The position numbers and the translations under genes were made by a program. Below are positions 14,501 through 28,995 of a stretch of DNA of 64,000 nucleotides, in pieces (positions within the stretch are counted from its first letter, which is position 1; every line of letters starts with the position of its first letter). The stretch comes from Chondrosia reniformis (lineage: Eukaryota > Porifera > Demospongiae > Chondrillida > Chondrillidae), in contig OX359189.1 of assembly GCA_947172415.1 (NCBI GenBank), forward strand, positions 1,014,501 to 1,078,500, in the 5' to 3' direction. Below the pieces are notes generated by a model. The model was given only the letters and a program-made list of their open reading frames with translations, made no database searches and was not told the origin of the DNA.

Positions 14501-16747
14501 TGAAGCTAAATATTTGTGTAGGCATTCACAGACATCTATACAACATGTCCAATGGGTTTTTGAAATTTTGATGAAACTTAAAATTTGCCCTATATATCTC
14601 TCACAATACTTTAACTTTGTATACCAGAATTTAATGTACATTGAAGGCTGTCACTCAATCAAATGGAGAGATATGAAGCTAAATATTTGTGTAGGCATTC
14701 ACAGACATCTATACAACATGTCCAATGGGTTTTTGAAATTTTGATGAAACTTAAAATTTGCACTATCTCTCACAATACATTAACTTTGTATACCAGACTT
14801 TAATGTACATTGAAGGCTGTCACTCAATCAAATGGAGAGATATGAAGCCAAATATTTGTATAGGCATTTACAGACATCTATACAAAATGTCCAATGGGTT
14901 TTTGAAATTTTGATGAAACTTAAAATTTGCCCAATCTCTCACAATACATTAACTGTGTATATCAGAATTTAATGTACACTGAAGGCTGTCACTCTATCAA
15001 ATGGAGAGATATGAAGCTAAATATTTGTGTCAGCATTCACAGACATCTATAGAACATCTCCAATGGGTTTTTGAAATTTTGATGAAACTTAAAATTTGTC
15101 CTATCTCTCACAATACATTAACTGTGTATACCAGAATTTAATGTACACTGAAGGCTGTCACTCAATCAAATGGAGAGATATGAAGCTAAATCTTTGTGTC
15201 AGCATTCACAGACATCTATAGAACTTCTCCAATGGGTTTTTGAAATTTTGATGAAACTTAAAATTTGCCCTATCTCTCACAATACATTAACTTTGTATAC
15301 CAGAATTTAATGTATATTGAAGGCTGTCACTCAATCAAATGGAGAGATATGAAGCTAAATATTTGTGTAGGCATTCACAGACATCTATACAACATGTCCA
15401 ATGGGTTTTTGAAATTTTGATGAAACTTAAAATTTGCCCTATATATCTCTCACAATACTTTAACTTTGTATACCAGAGTTTAATGTACATTGAAGGCTGT
15501 CACTCTATCAAATTGAGAGATATGAAGCTAAATATTTGTGTAGGCATTCACAGACATCTATACAACATGTCCAATGGGTTTTTGAAATTTTGATGAAACT
15601 TAAAATTTGCCCTATATATCTCTCACAATACTTTAACTTTGTATACCAGAATTTAATGTACATTGAAGGCTGTCACTCAATCAAATGGAGAGATATGAAG
15701 CTAAATATTTGTGTAGGCATTCACAGACATCTATACAACATGTCCAATGGGTTTTTGAAATTTTGATGAAACTTAAAATTTGCACTATCTCTCACAATAC
15801 ATTAACTTTGTATACCAGAATTTAATGTACATTGAAGGCTGTCACTCAATCAAATGGAGAGATATGAAGCCAAATATTTGTATAGGCATTTACAGACATC
15901 TATACAAAATGTCCAATGGGTTTTTGAAATTTTGATGAAACTTAAAATTTGCCCTATCTCTCACAATACATTAACTGTGTATATCAGAATTTAATGTACA
16001 CTGAAGGCTGTCACTCTATCAAATGGAGAGATATGAAGCTAAATATTTGTGTCAGCATTCACAGACATCTATAGAACATCTCCAATGGGTTTTTGAAATT
16101 TTGATGAAACTTAAAATTTGTCCTATCTCTCACAATACATTAACTGTGTATACCAGAATTTAATGTACATTGAGGGCTGTCACTCTATCAAATGGAGAGA
16201 TATGAAGCTAAATATTTGTGTAGGCATTCACAGACATCTATACAACATGTCCAATGGGTTTTTGAAATTTTGATGAAACTTAAAATTTGCCCTATCTCTC
16301 ACAATACATTAACTTCGTATATCAGAATTTAATGCACATTGAGGGGTGTCACTCTATCAAATGGAGAGATATGAAGCTAAATCTTTGTGTAGGCATTCAC
16401 AGACATCTATAGAACATGTCCAATGGGTTTTTAGAAATTTTGATGAAACTTAAAATTTGCCCTATCTCTCACAATACATTAACTTTGTATACCAGAATTT
16501 AATGTTCATTGAGGGCTGTCGCGCCATCAAATGAAGAGATATGAAGCTAAACCTTTGTATAAACATTCACAGACATCTATAGAACATGTCCAATGGGTTT
16601 TTGAAATTTTGATGAAACTTAAAATTTGCCCTATCTCTCACAATACATTAACTGTGTATACCAGAATTTAATGTACATTGAAGGCTGTCACGCCATCAAA
16701 TGGAGAGATATGAAGCTACATCTTTTTGTCAGCATTCACAGACATCT
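11594..16747 (+). repeat. Satellite array, segment 3
   Basis: 5154 bases of monomers between element copies 2 and 3, the longest uninterrupted run after segment 1. The first 440 bases match the start of segment 2 including the rare ACACCTATAG variant. It contains the 1188-base units and an 849-base offset between 14490 and 15339. Confidence 0.95.
12015..14463 (+). repeat. Higher-order repeat, 1188-base unit, two copies
   Basis: The stretch from about 12015 is repeated from about 13203 at an offset of 1188 (seven monomers), including CCTTTGTGCAAGC (12136 and 13324) and the TATA-insertion monomer. The copies separate near 14463. Confidence 0.85.
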
Positions 16748-17806
16748 AATATAACCGGCCTAGTTGAAATATCGATCATAGACATTAATATCGTACAGGC
16801 GATAAATATCGGACCTCTCACTATTTCTAGTTTTCTGTATCATGAAAAGTCGCTCTCCTCCCTCCACCAAGACACATACAGGCTTTTATCCATTTGCCAC
16901 AGTTTTGAGATGTATTGGAAATACTGCGTATGTGTGTAAAATTGCTTGGAACGATTCACTGGTCTGGAATTAAAGTGGAATAAATTGACGATTTCTCGAA
17001 AATAATTGGGATCAGAAATGTCGTTCTCCTCGGCCCATCAAGACACTTAAAGGATCTTTTTCGATTTTCCCAGTTTTCAGGTGAACCACTAATACTGCCT
17101 ATGTCTTTAAACTTGCTTGAAACAATTCACTGATCTGGAAATAACGAGAAATATATTAAAAAAGGTCCCAACCACAACCGTTTTCTTTGGACAAAACTTC
17201 GTATAAATAGAAGCGAAAAACCTTATATAGTAGGCCTACCTGGACACATCTCTATGGTGGTTGCGGTTCCCATAGAGGTTGGTAGCGCTTAGACTCTGAA
17301 GCTGTCTCCTAATCGGTTGGTGCCATAGAGACGTGCTCACCAATAATCCGGATTTCGGGGGGGTTCCACGTAATGTGGGATTGGCATCTGATATCTTAGG
17401 ATTCATATGAGTCGGCCATATCGAGAAGAACTGGTTCTTCTCACGCAAGTGACACCCAAAGCTCAACTCGGCAGAGCGTTACCACCGATCCCGGCCTATG
17501 AGCGTCGTGGATGGTAGCGTTCGGTATGGTCCAACATTTTTTCTTTGGAGTTTCGTTGGCTGTCGATTGACGAAATTTCACTTTAACGAGATCCATATAA
17601 AATATATGGATAGATAGTACTTCAATAACAATCAAGTACTACACAGTGCATATCCCTATGTATAAAAAATTGGAAAGTATTCTAGATTTTCAGATATAGT
17701 ATGGATTTTTATCTTTATTATAATATTATACCTTCTAACGGTCGGCCATATATAGCATTACGCAATTTTCTCTAACAACAACAGTACATTAGCTGTACTT
17801 CTGTAA
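16748..17806 (+). repeat. Embedded 1059-base element, copy 3
   Basis: Same element. It differs from the others at about 17054-17061 (GGATCTTTTTCG for GGATTTTATTCG). The flanking monomer has TCTTTTTGTCAGC, as at copy 7. Confidence 0.92.
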
Positions 17807-19371
17807 CTCTATCAAATGGCGAGATATGAAGCTAAATCTTTGTGTCAGCATTCACAGACATCCTATAGAGAATGTCCAATGGGTTTTTGAAATTTTGATG
17901 AAACTTAAAATTTGCCCTATCTCTCACAATACATTAACTTCGTATATCAGAATTTAATGCACATTGAGGGCTGTCACTCTATCAAATGGAGAGATATATA
18001 TGAAGCTAAATCTTTGTAGGCATTCACAGACATCTATAGAACATGTCCAATGGGTTTTTAGAAATTTTGATGAAACTTAAAATTTGCCCTATCTCTCACA
18101 ATACATTAACTGTGTATACCAGAATTTAATATACATTGAAGGCTGTCACTCAATCAAATGGAGAGATATGAAGCTAAATCTTTGTGTCAGCATTCACAGA
18201 CATCTATAGAACATCTCCAATGGGTTTTTGAAATTTTGATGAAACTTAAAATTTGCCCTATCTCTCACAATACATTAACTTTGTATACCAGAATTTAATG
18301 TTCGTTGAGGGCTGTCACGCCATTAAATGAAGAGATATGAAGCTAAACCTTTGTGTAAGCATTCACAGACATCTATAGAACATGTCCAATGGGTTTTTAG
18401 AAATTTTGATGAAACTTAAAATTTGCCCTATCTCTCACAATATATTAACTGTGTATACCAGAATTTAATGTACATTGAAGGCTGTCACTCAATCAAATGG
18501 AGAGATATGAAGCTAAATCTTTGTGTCAGCATTCACAGACATCTATAGAACATCTCCAATGGGTTTTTGAAATTTTGATGAAACTTAAAATTTGTCCTAT
18601 CTCTCACAATACATTAACTGTGTATACCAGAATTTAATGTACATTGAAGGCTGTCACTCAATCAAATGGAGAGATATGAAGTTAAATCTTTGTGTCAGCA
18701 TTCACAGACATCTATAGAACATCTCCAATGGGTTTTTGAAATTTTGATGAAACTTAAAATTTGCCCTATCTCTCACAATACATTAACTGTGTATACCAGA
18801 ATTTAATGTACATTGAGGGCTGTCACTCTATCAAATTGAGAGATATGAAGCTACATTTTTATGTCAGCATTCACAGACATCTATAGAACATCTCCAATGG
18901 GTTTTTGAAATTTTGATGAAACTTAAAATTTGTCCTATCTCTCACAATACATTAACTGTGTATACCAGAATTTAATGTACATCAAATGGAGAGATATGAA
19001 GCTAAATCTTTGTGTAGGCATTCACAGACATCTATAGAACATGTCCAATGGGTTTTTGAAATTTTGATGAAACTTAAAATTTGCCCTATCTCTCACAATA
19101 CATTAACTTTGTATACCAGAATTTAATGTTCATTGAGGGCTGTCGCGCCATCAAATGAAGAGATATGAAGCTAAACCTTTGTATAAACATTCACAGACAT
19201 CTATAGAACATCTCCAATGGGTTTTTGAAATTTTGATGAAACTTAAAATTTGCCCTATCTCTCACAATACATTAACTTTGTATACCAGAATTTAATGTAT
19301 ATTGAAGGCTGTCACTCAATCAAATGGAGAGATATGAAGCTACATCTTTGTGTCAGCATTCACAGACATCT
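17807..19371 (+). repeat. Satellite array, segment 4
   Basis: 1565 bases of monomers, opening with the same ATGGCGAG and TATATATGAAG monomers that follow the other element copies. Confidence 0.95.
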
Positions 19372-20430
19372 AATATAACCGGCCTAGTTGAAATATCGAT
19401 CATAGACATTAATATCGTACAGGCGATAAATATCGGACCTCTCACTATTTCTAGTTTTCTGTATCATGAAAAGTCGCTCTCCTCCCTCCACCAAGACACA
19501 TACAGGCTTTTATCCATTTGCCACAGTTTTGAGATGTATTGGAAATACTGCGTATGTGTGTAAAATTGCTTGGAACGATTCACTGGTCTGGAATTAAAGT
19601 GGAATAAATTGACGATTTCTCGAAAATAATTGGGATCAGAAATGTCGTTCTCCTCGGCCCATCAAGACACTTAAAGGATTTTATTCGATTTTCCCAGTTT
19701 TCAGGTGAACCACTAATACTGCCTATGTCTTTAAACTTGCTTGAAACAATTCACTGATCTGGAAATAACGAGAAATATATTAAAAAAGGTCCCAACCACA
19801 ACCGTTTTCTTTGGACAAAACTTCGTATAAATAGAAGCGAAAAACCTTATATAGTAGGCCTACCTGGACACATCTCTATGGTGGTTGCGGTTCCCATAGA
19901 GGTTGGTAGCGCTTAGACTCTGAAGCTGTCTCCTAATCGGTTGGTGCCATAGAGACGTGCTCACCAATAATCCGGATTTCGGGGGGGTTCCACGTAATGT
20001 GGGATTGGCATCTGATATCTTAGGATTCATATGAGTCGGCCATATCGAGAAGAACTGGTTCTTCTCACGCAAGTGACACCCAAAGCTCAACTCGGCAGAG
20101 CGTTACCACCGATCCCGGCCTATGAGCGTCGTGGATGGTAGCGTTCGGTATGGTCCAACATTTTTTCTTTGGAGTTTCGTTGGCTGTCGATTGACGAAAT
20201 TTCACTTTAACGAGATCCATATAAAATATATGGATAGATAGTACTTCAATAACAATCAAGTACTACACAGTGCATATCCCTATGTATAAAAAATTGGAAA
20301 GTATTCTAGATTTTCAGATATAGTATGGATTTTTATCTTTATTATAATATTATACCTTCTAACGGTCGGCCATATATAGCATTACGCAATTTTCTCTAAC
20401 AACAACAGTACATTAGCTGTACTTCTGTAA
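19372..20430 (+). repeat. Embedded 1059-base element, copy 4
   Basis: Same element and junctions, with no difference from copy 1 seen by eye. It is the first member of a 2472-base tandem pair with copy 5. Confidence 0.92.
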
Positions 20431-21843
20431 CTCTATCAAATGGCGAGATATGAAGCTAAATCTTTGTGTCAGCATTCACAGACATCCTATAGAGAATGTC
20501 CAATGGGTTTTTGAAATTTTGATGAAACTTAAAATTTGCCCTATCTCTCACAATACATTAACTTCGTATATCAGAATTTAATGCACATTGAGGGCTGTCA
20601 CTCTATCAAATGGAGAGATATATATGAAGCTAAATCTTTGTAGGCATTCACAGACATCTATAGAACATGTCCAATGGGTTTTTAGAAATTTTGATGAAAC
20701 TTAAAATTTGCCCTATCTCTCACAATATATTAACTGTGTATACCAGAATTTAATGTACATTGAAGGCTGTCACTCAATCAAATGGAGAGATATGAAGCTA
20801 AATCTTTGTGTCAGCATTCACAGACATCTATAGAACATCTCCAATGGGTTTTTGAAATTTTGATGAAACTTAAAATTTGTCCTATCTCTCACAATACATT
20901 AACTGTGTATACCAGAATTTAATGTACACTGAAGGCTGTCACTCAATCAAATGGAGAGATATGAAGCTAAATCTTTGTGTCAGCATTCACAGACATCTAT
21001 AGAACATCTCCAATGGGTTTTTGAAATTTTGATGAAACTTAAAATTTGTTCTATCTCTCACAATACATTAACTGTGTATACCAGAATTTAATGTACATTG
21101 AAGGCTGTCACTCAATCAAATGGAGAGATATGAAGCTAAATCTTTGTGTCAGCATTCACAGACATCTATAGAACATCTCCAATGGGTTTTTGAAATTTTG
21201 ATGAAACTTAAAATTTGTTCTATCTCTCACAATACATTAACTGTGTATACCAGAATTTAATGTACATTGAAGGCTGTCACTCAATCAAATGGAGAGATAT
21301 GAAGCTACATTTTTGTGTCAGCATTCACAGACATCTATAGAACATCTCCAATGGGTTTTTGAAATTTTGATGAAACTTAAAATTTGCCCTATCTCTCACA
21401 ATACATTAACTGTGTATATCAGAATTTAATGCACATTGAGGGCTGTCACTCTATCAAATTGAGAGATATGAAGCTACATTTTTGTGTCAGCATTCACAGA
21501 CATCTATAGAACATCTCCAATGGGTTTTTGAAATTTTGATGAAACTTAAAATTTGCCCTATCTCTCACAATACATTAACTTTGTATACCAGAATTTAATG
21601 TATATTGAAGGCTGTCACTCAATCAAATGGAGAGATATGAAGCTAAATATTTGTGTAGGCATTCACAGACATCTATACAACATGTCCAATGGGTTTTTGA
21701 AATTTTGATGAAACTTAAAATTTGCCCTATCTCTCACAATACTTTAACTTTGTATATCAGAATTTAATGTACATTGAAGGCTGTCACTCAATCAAATGGA
21801 GAGATATGAAGCTACATCTTTGTGTCAGCATTCACAGACATCT
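20431..21843 (+). repeat. Satellite array, segment 5
   Basis: 1413 bases. Together with element copy 4 it forms a 2472-base block repeated as element copy 5 plus the first part of segment 6; the private variant TTGTTCTATC is at 21048 and 23520. Confidence 0.95.
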
Positions 21844-22902
21844 AATATAACCGGCCTAGTTGAAATATCGATCATAGACATTAATATCGTACAGGCGATA
21901 AATATCGGACCTCTCACTATTTCTAGTTTTCTGTATCATGAAAAGTCGCTCTCCTCCCTCCACCAAGACACATACAGGCTTTTATCCATTTGCCACAGTT
22001 TTGAGATGTATTGGAAATACTGCGTATGTGTGTAAAATTGCTTGGAACGATTCACTGGTCTGGAATTAAAGTGGAATAAATTGACGATTTCTCGAAAATA
22101 ATTGGGATCAGAAATGTCGTTCTCCTCGGCCCATCAAGACACTTAAAGGATTTTATTCGATTTTCCCAGTTTTCAGGTGAACCACTAATACTGCCTATGT
22201 CTTTAAACTTGCTTGAAACAATTCACTGATCTGGAAATAACGAGAAATATATTAAAAAAGGTCCCAACCACAACCGTTTTCTTTGGACAAAACTTCGTAT
22301 AAATAGAAGCGAAAAACCTTATATAGTAGGCCTACCTGGACACATCTCTATGGTGGTTGCGGTTCCCATAGAGGTTGGTAGCGCTTAGACTCTGAAGCTG
22401 TCTCCTAATCGGTTGGTGCCATAGAGACGTGCTCACCAATAATCCGGATTTCGGGGGGGTTCCACGTAATGTGGGATTGGCATCTGATATCTTAGGATTC
22501 ATATGAGTCGGCCATATCGAGAAGAACTGGTTCTTCTCACGCAAGTGACACCCAAAGCTCAACTCGGCAGAGCGTTACCACCGATCCCGGCCTATGAGCG
22601 TCGTGGATGGTAGCGTTCGGTATGGTCCAACATTTTTTCTTTGGAGTTTCGTTGGCTGTCGATTGACGAAATTTCACTTTAACGAGATCCATATAAAATA
22701 TATGGATAGATAGTACTTCAATAACAATCAAGTACTACACAGTGCATATCCCTATGTATAAAAAATTGGAAAGTATTCTAGATTTTCAGATATAGTATGG
22801 ATTTTTATCTTTATTATAATATTATACCTTCTAACGGTCGGCCATATATAGCATTACGCAATTTTCTCTAACAACAACAGTACATTAGCTGTACTTCTGT
22901 AA
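21844..22902 (+). repeat. Embedded 1059-base element, copy 5
   Basis: Same element, 2472 bases after copy 4, with the following satellite duplicated as well. Confidence 0.92.
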
Positions 22903-25481
22903 CTCTATCAAATGGCGAGATATGAAGCTAAATCTTTGTGTCAGCATTCACAGACATCCTATAGAGAATGTCCAATGGGTTTTTGAAATTTTGATGAAAC
23001 TTAAAATTTGCCCTATCTCTCACAATACATTAACTTCGTATATCAGAATTTAATGCACATTGAGGGCTGTCACTCTATCAAATGGAGAGATATATATGAA
23101 GCTAAATCTTTGTAGGCATTCACAGACATCTATAGAACATGTCCAATGGGTTTTTAGAAATTTTGATGAAACTTAAAATTTGCCCTATCTCTCACAATAT
23201 ATTAACTGTGTATACCAGAATTTAATGTACATTGAAGGCTGTCACTCAATCAAATGGAGAGATATGAAGCTAAATCTTTGTGTCAGCATTCACAGACATC
23301 TATAGAACATCTCCAATGGGTTTTTGAAATTTTGATGAAACTTAAAATTTGTCCTATCTCTCACAATACATTAACTGTGTATACCAGAATTTAATGTACA
23401 CTGAAGGCTGTCACTCAATCAAATGGAGAGATATGAAGCTAAATCTTTGTGTCAGCATTCACAGACATCTATAGAACATCTCCAATGGGTTTTTGAAATT
23501 TTGATGAAACTTAAAATTTGTTCTATCTCTCACAATACATTAACTGTGTATACCAGAATTTAATGTACATTGAAGGCTGTCACTCAATCAAATGGAGAGA
23601 TATGAAGCTAAATCTTTGTGTCAGCATTCACAGACATCTATAGAACATCTCCAATGGGTTTTTGAAATTTTGATGAAACTTAAAATTTGTTCTATCTCTC
23701 ACAATACATTAACTGTGTATACCAGAATTTAATGTACATTGAAGGCTGTCACTCAATCAAATGGAGAGATATGAAGCTAAATCTTTGTGTCAGCATTCAC
23801 AGACATCTATAGAACATCTCCAATGGGTTTTTGAAATTTTGATGAAACTTAAAATTTGCCCTATCTCTCACAATACTTTAACTGTGTATACCAGAATTTA
23901 ATGTACATTGAGGGCTGTCACTCTATCAAATTGAGAGATATGAAGCTACATTTTTGTGTCAGCATTCACAGACATCTATAGAACATCTCCAATGGGTTTT
24001 TGAAATTTTGATGAAACTTAAAATTTGCCCTATCTCTCACAATACATTAACTGTGTATATCAGAATTTAATGCACATTGAGGGCTGTCACTCTATCAAAT
24101 TGAGAGATATGAAGCTACATTTTTGTGTCAGCATTCACAGACATCTATAGAACATCTCCAATGGGTTTTTGAAATTTTGATGAAACTTAAAATTTGCCCT
24201 ATCTCTCACAATACATTAACTTTGTATACCAGAATTTAATGTATATTGAAGGCTGTCACTCAATCAAATGGAGAGATATGAAGCTAAATATTTGTGTAGG
24301 CATTCACAGACATCTATACAACATGTCCAATGGGTTTTTGAAATTTTGATGAAACTTAAAATTTGCCCTATCTCTCACAATACTTTAACTTTGTATATCA
24401 GAATTTAATGTACATTGAAGGCTGTCACTCAATCAAATGGAGAGATATGAAGCTAAATCTTTGTGTCAGCATTCACAGACATCTATAGAACATCTCCAAT
24501 GGGTTTTTGAAATTTTGATGAAACTTAAAATTTGTCCTATCTCTCACCATACATTAACTGTGTATACCAGAATTTAATGTACATTGAAGGCTGTCACTCA
24601 ATCAAATGGAGAGATATGAAGCTAAATATTTGTGTAGGCATTCACAGACATCTATACAACATGTCCAATGGGTTTTTGAAATTTTGATGAAACTTAAAAT
24701 TTGCCCTATCTCTCACAATACATTAACTTTGTATACCAGAATTTAATGTACATTGAAGGCTGTCACTCAATCAAATGGAGAGATATGAAGCTAAATATTT
24801 GTGTAGGCATTCACAGACATCTATACAACATGTCCAATGGGTTTTTGAAATTTTGATGAAACTTAAAATTTGCACTATCTCTCACAATACATTAACTTTG
24901 TATACCAGAATTTAATGTACATTGAAGGCTGTCACTCAATCAAATGGAGAGATATGAAGCTAAATATTTGTGTAGGCATTCACAGACATCTATAGAACAT
25001 GTCCAATGGGTTTTTGAAATTTTGATGAAACTTAAAATTTGCCCTATCTCTCACAATACATTAACTTCGTATATCAGAATTTAATGCACATTGAGGGGTG
25101 TCACTCTATCAAATGGAGAGATATGAAGCTAAATCTTTGTGTAGGCATTCACAGACATCTATAGAACATGTCCAATGGGTTTTTAGAAATTTTGATGAAA
25201 CTTAAAATTTGCCCTATCTCTCACAATACATTAACTGTGTATACCAGAATTTAATGTACATCAAATGGAGAGATATGAAGCTAAATCTTTGTGTAGGCAT
25301 TCACAGACATCTATAGAACATGTCCAATGGGTTTTTGAAATTTTGATGAAACTTAAAATTTGCCCTATCTCTCACAATACATTAACTGTGTATACCAGAA
25401 TTTAATGTACATTGAGGGCTGTCACTCTATCAAATTGAGAGATATGAAGCTACATTTTTGTGTCAGCATTCACAGACATCT
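22903..25481 (+). repeat. Satellite array, segment 6
   Basis: 2579 bases of monomers. The first about 1400 bases duplicate segment 5 at an offset of 2472. Confidence 0.95.
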
Positions 25482-26540
25482 AATATAACCGGCCTAGTTG
25501 AAATATCGATCATAGACATTAATATCGTACAGGCGATAAATATCGGACCTCTCACTATTTCTAGTTTTCTGTATCATGAAAAGTCGCTCTCCTCCCTCCA
25601 CCAAGACACATACAGGCTTTTATCCATTTGCCACAGTTTTGAGATGTATTGGAAATACTGCGTATGTGTGTAAAATTGCTTGGAACGATTCACTGGTCTG
25701 GAATTAAAGTGGAATAAATTGACGATTTCTCGAAAATAATTGGGATCAGAAATGTCGTTCTCCTCGGCCCATCAAGACACTTAAAGGATTTTATTCGATT
25801 TTCCCAGTTTTCAGGTGAACCACTAATACTGCCTATGTCTTTAAACTTGCTTGAAACAATTCACTGATCTGGAAATAACGAGAAATATATTAAAAAAGGT
25901 CCCAACCACAACCGTTTTCTTTGGACAAAACTTCGTATAAATAGAAGCGAAAAACCTTATATAGTAGGCCTACCTGGACACATCTCTATGGTGGTTGCGG
26001 TTCCCATAGAGGTTGGTAGCGCTTAGACTCTGAAGCTGTCTCCTAATCGGTTGGTGCCATAGAGACGTGCTCACCAATAATCCGGATTTCGGGGGGGTTC
26101 CACGTAATGTGGGATTGGCATCTGATATCTTAGGATTCATATGAGTCGGCCATATCGAGAAGAACTGGTTCTTCTCACGCAAGTGACACCCAAAGCTCAA
26201 CTCGGCAGAGCGTTACCACCGATCCCGGCCTATGAGCGTCGTGGATGGTAGCGTTCGGTATGGTCCAACATTTTTTCTTTGGAGTTTCGTTGGCTGTCGA
26301 TTGACGAAATTTCACTTTAACGAGATCCATATAAAATATATGGATAGATAGTACTTCAATAACAATCAAGTACTACACAGTGCATATCCCTATGTATAAA
26401 AAATTGGAAAGTATTCTAGATTTTCAGATATAGTATGGATTTTTATCTTTATTATAATATTATACCTTCTAACGGTCGGCCATATATAGCATTACGCAAT
26501 TTTCTCTAACAACAACAGTACATTAGCTGTACTTCTGTAA
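25482..26540 (+). repeat. Embedded 1059-base element, copy 6
   Basis: Same element. The left-flanking monomer is of the CAAATTGAGAG / CTACATTTTTGTG type, unlike at the other copies, yet the junction base is the same. Confidence 0.92.
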
Positions 26541-27936
26541 CTCTATCAAATGGCGAGATATGAAGCTAAATCTTTGTGTCAGCATTCACAGACATCCTAT
26601 AGAGAATGTCCAATGGGTTTTTGAAATTTTGATGAAACTTAAAATTTGCCCTATCTCTCACAATACATTAACTTCGTATATCAGAATTTAATGCACATTG
26701 AGGGCTGTCACTCTATCAAATGGAGAGATATATATGAAGCTAAATCTTTGTAGGCATTCACAGACATCTATAGAACATGTCCAATGGGTTTTTAGAAATT
26801 TTGATGAAACTTAAAATTTGCCCTATCTCTCACCATACATTAACTGTGTATACCAGAATTTAATATACATTGAAGGCTGTCACTCAATCAAATGGAGAGA
26901 TATGAAGCTAAATCTTTGTGTCAGCATTCACAGACATCTATAGAACATCTCCAATGGGTTTTTGAAATTTTGATGAAACTTAAAATTTGCCCTATCTCTC
27001 ACAATACATTAACTGTGTATACCAGAATTTAATGTACATTGAAGGCTGTCACGCCATCAAATGAAGAGATATGAAGCTAAACCTTTGTGTAAGCATTCAC
27101 AGACATCTATAGAGCATGTCCAATGGGTTTTTGAAATTTTGATGAAACTTAAAATTTGCCCTATCTCTCATAATACATTAACTGTGTATACCAGAATTTA
27201 ATGTACATTGAGGGCTGTCACTCAATCAAATGGAGAGATATGAAGCTAAATCTTTGTGTCAGCATTCACAGACATCTATAGAACATCTCCAATGGGTTTT
27301 TGAAATTTTGATGAAACTTAAAATTTGCCCTATCTCTCACAATACATTAACTTCGTATATCAGAATTTAATGCACATTGAGGGGTGTCACTCTATCAAAT
27401 GGAGAGATATGAAGCTAAATCTTTGTGTAGGCATTCACAGACATCTATAGAACATGTCCAATGGGTTTTTGAAATTTTGATGAAACTTAAAATTTGCCCT
27501 ATCTCTCACAATACATTAACTTCGTATATCAGAATTTAATGCACATTGAGGGGTGTCACTCTATCAAATGGAGAGATATGAAGCTAAATCTTTGTGTAGG
27601 CATTCACAGACATCTATAGAACATGTCCAATGGGTTTTTAGAAATTTTGATGAAACTTAAAATTTGCCCTATCTCTCACAATACATTAACTGTGTATACC
27701 AGAATTTAATGTACATCAAATGGAGAGATATGAAGCTAAATCTTTGTGTAGGCATTCACAGACATCTATAGAACATGTCCAATGGGTTTTTGAAATTTTG
27801 ATGAAACTTAAAATTTGCCCTATCTCTCACAATACATTAACTGTGTATACCAGAATTTAATCTACATTGAAGGCTGTCACGCCATCAAATGGAGAGATAT
27901 GAAGCTACATCTTTTTGTCAGCATTCACAGACATCT
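26541..27936 (+). repeat. Satellite array, segment 7
   Basis: 1396 bases of monomers between element copies 6 and 7, with the same opening monomers as segments 2-6. Confidence 0.95.
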
Positions 27937-28995
27937 AATATAACCGGCCTAGTTGAAATATCGATCATAGACATTAATATCGTACAGGCGATAAATATCG
28001 GACCTCTCACTATTTCTAGTTTTCTGTATCATGAAAAGTCGCTCTCCTCCCTCCACCAAGACACATACAGGCTTTTATCCATTTGCCACAGTTTTGAGAT
28101 GTATTGGAAATACTGCGTATGTGTGTAAAATTGCTTGGAACGATTCACTGGTCTGGAATTAAAGTGGAATAAATTGACGATTTCTCGAAAATAATTGGGA
28201 TCAGAAATGTCGTTCTCCTCGGCCCATCAAGACACTTAAAGGATTTTATTCGATTTTCCCAGTTTTCAGGTGAACCACTAATACTGCCTATGTCTTTAAA
28301 CTTGCTTGAAACAATTCACTGATCTGGAAATAACGAGAAATATATTAAAAAAGGTCCCAACCACAACCGTTTTCTTTGGACAAAACTTCGTATAAATAGA
28401 AGCGAAAAACCTTATATAGTAGGCCTACCTGGACACATCTCTATGGTGGTTGCGGTTCCCATAGAGGTTGGTAGCGCTTAGACTCTGAAGCTGTCTCCTA
28501 ATCGGTTGGTGCCATAGAGACGTGCTCACCAATAATCCGGATTTCGGGGGGGTTCCACGTAATGTGGGATTGGCATCTGATATCTTAGGATTCATATGAG
28601 TCGGCCATATCGAGAAGAACTGGTTCTTCTCACGCAAGTGACACCCAAAGCTCAACTCGGCAGAGCGTTACCACCGATCCCGGCCTATGAGCGTCGTGGA
28701 TGGTAGCGTTCGGTATGGTCCAACATTTTTTCTTTGGAGTTTCGTTGGCTGTCGATTGACGAAATTTCACTTTAACGAGATCCATATAAAATATATGGAT
28801 AGATAGTACTTCAATAACAATCAAGTACTACACAGTGCATATCCCTATGTATAAAAAATTGGAAAGTATTCTAGATTTTCAGATATAGTATGGATTTTTA
28901 TCTTTATTATAATATTATACCTTCTAACGGTCGGCCATATATAGCATTACGCAATTTTCTCTAACAACAACAGTACATTAGCTGTACTTCTGTAA
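27937..28995 (+). repeat. Embedded 1059-base element, copy 7
   Basis: Same element, nearest to the gene. The monomer after it has GTGTAAGCATTC in place of GTGTCAGCATTC, and the usual second monomer is absent. Confidence 0.92.

Noticed and set aside
4330..15766. Plus-strand open frames of 73-84 codons (MERYEAKSLCQ type) in the satellite
   Set aside because: They are read from consecutive monomers. The 169-base period changes frame at each unit, and only length variants (TATA insertions) keep them open. They have no family match or independent start or stop logic.
6719..28995. Element as a recently mobile transposon
   Set aside because: No terminal inverted repeats, no target-site duplications, no transposase or reverse transcriptase, and identical junctions in every copy, which points to array amplification.
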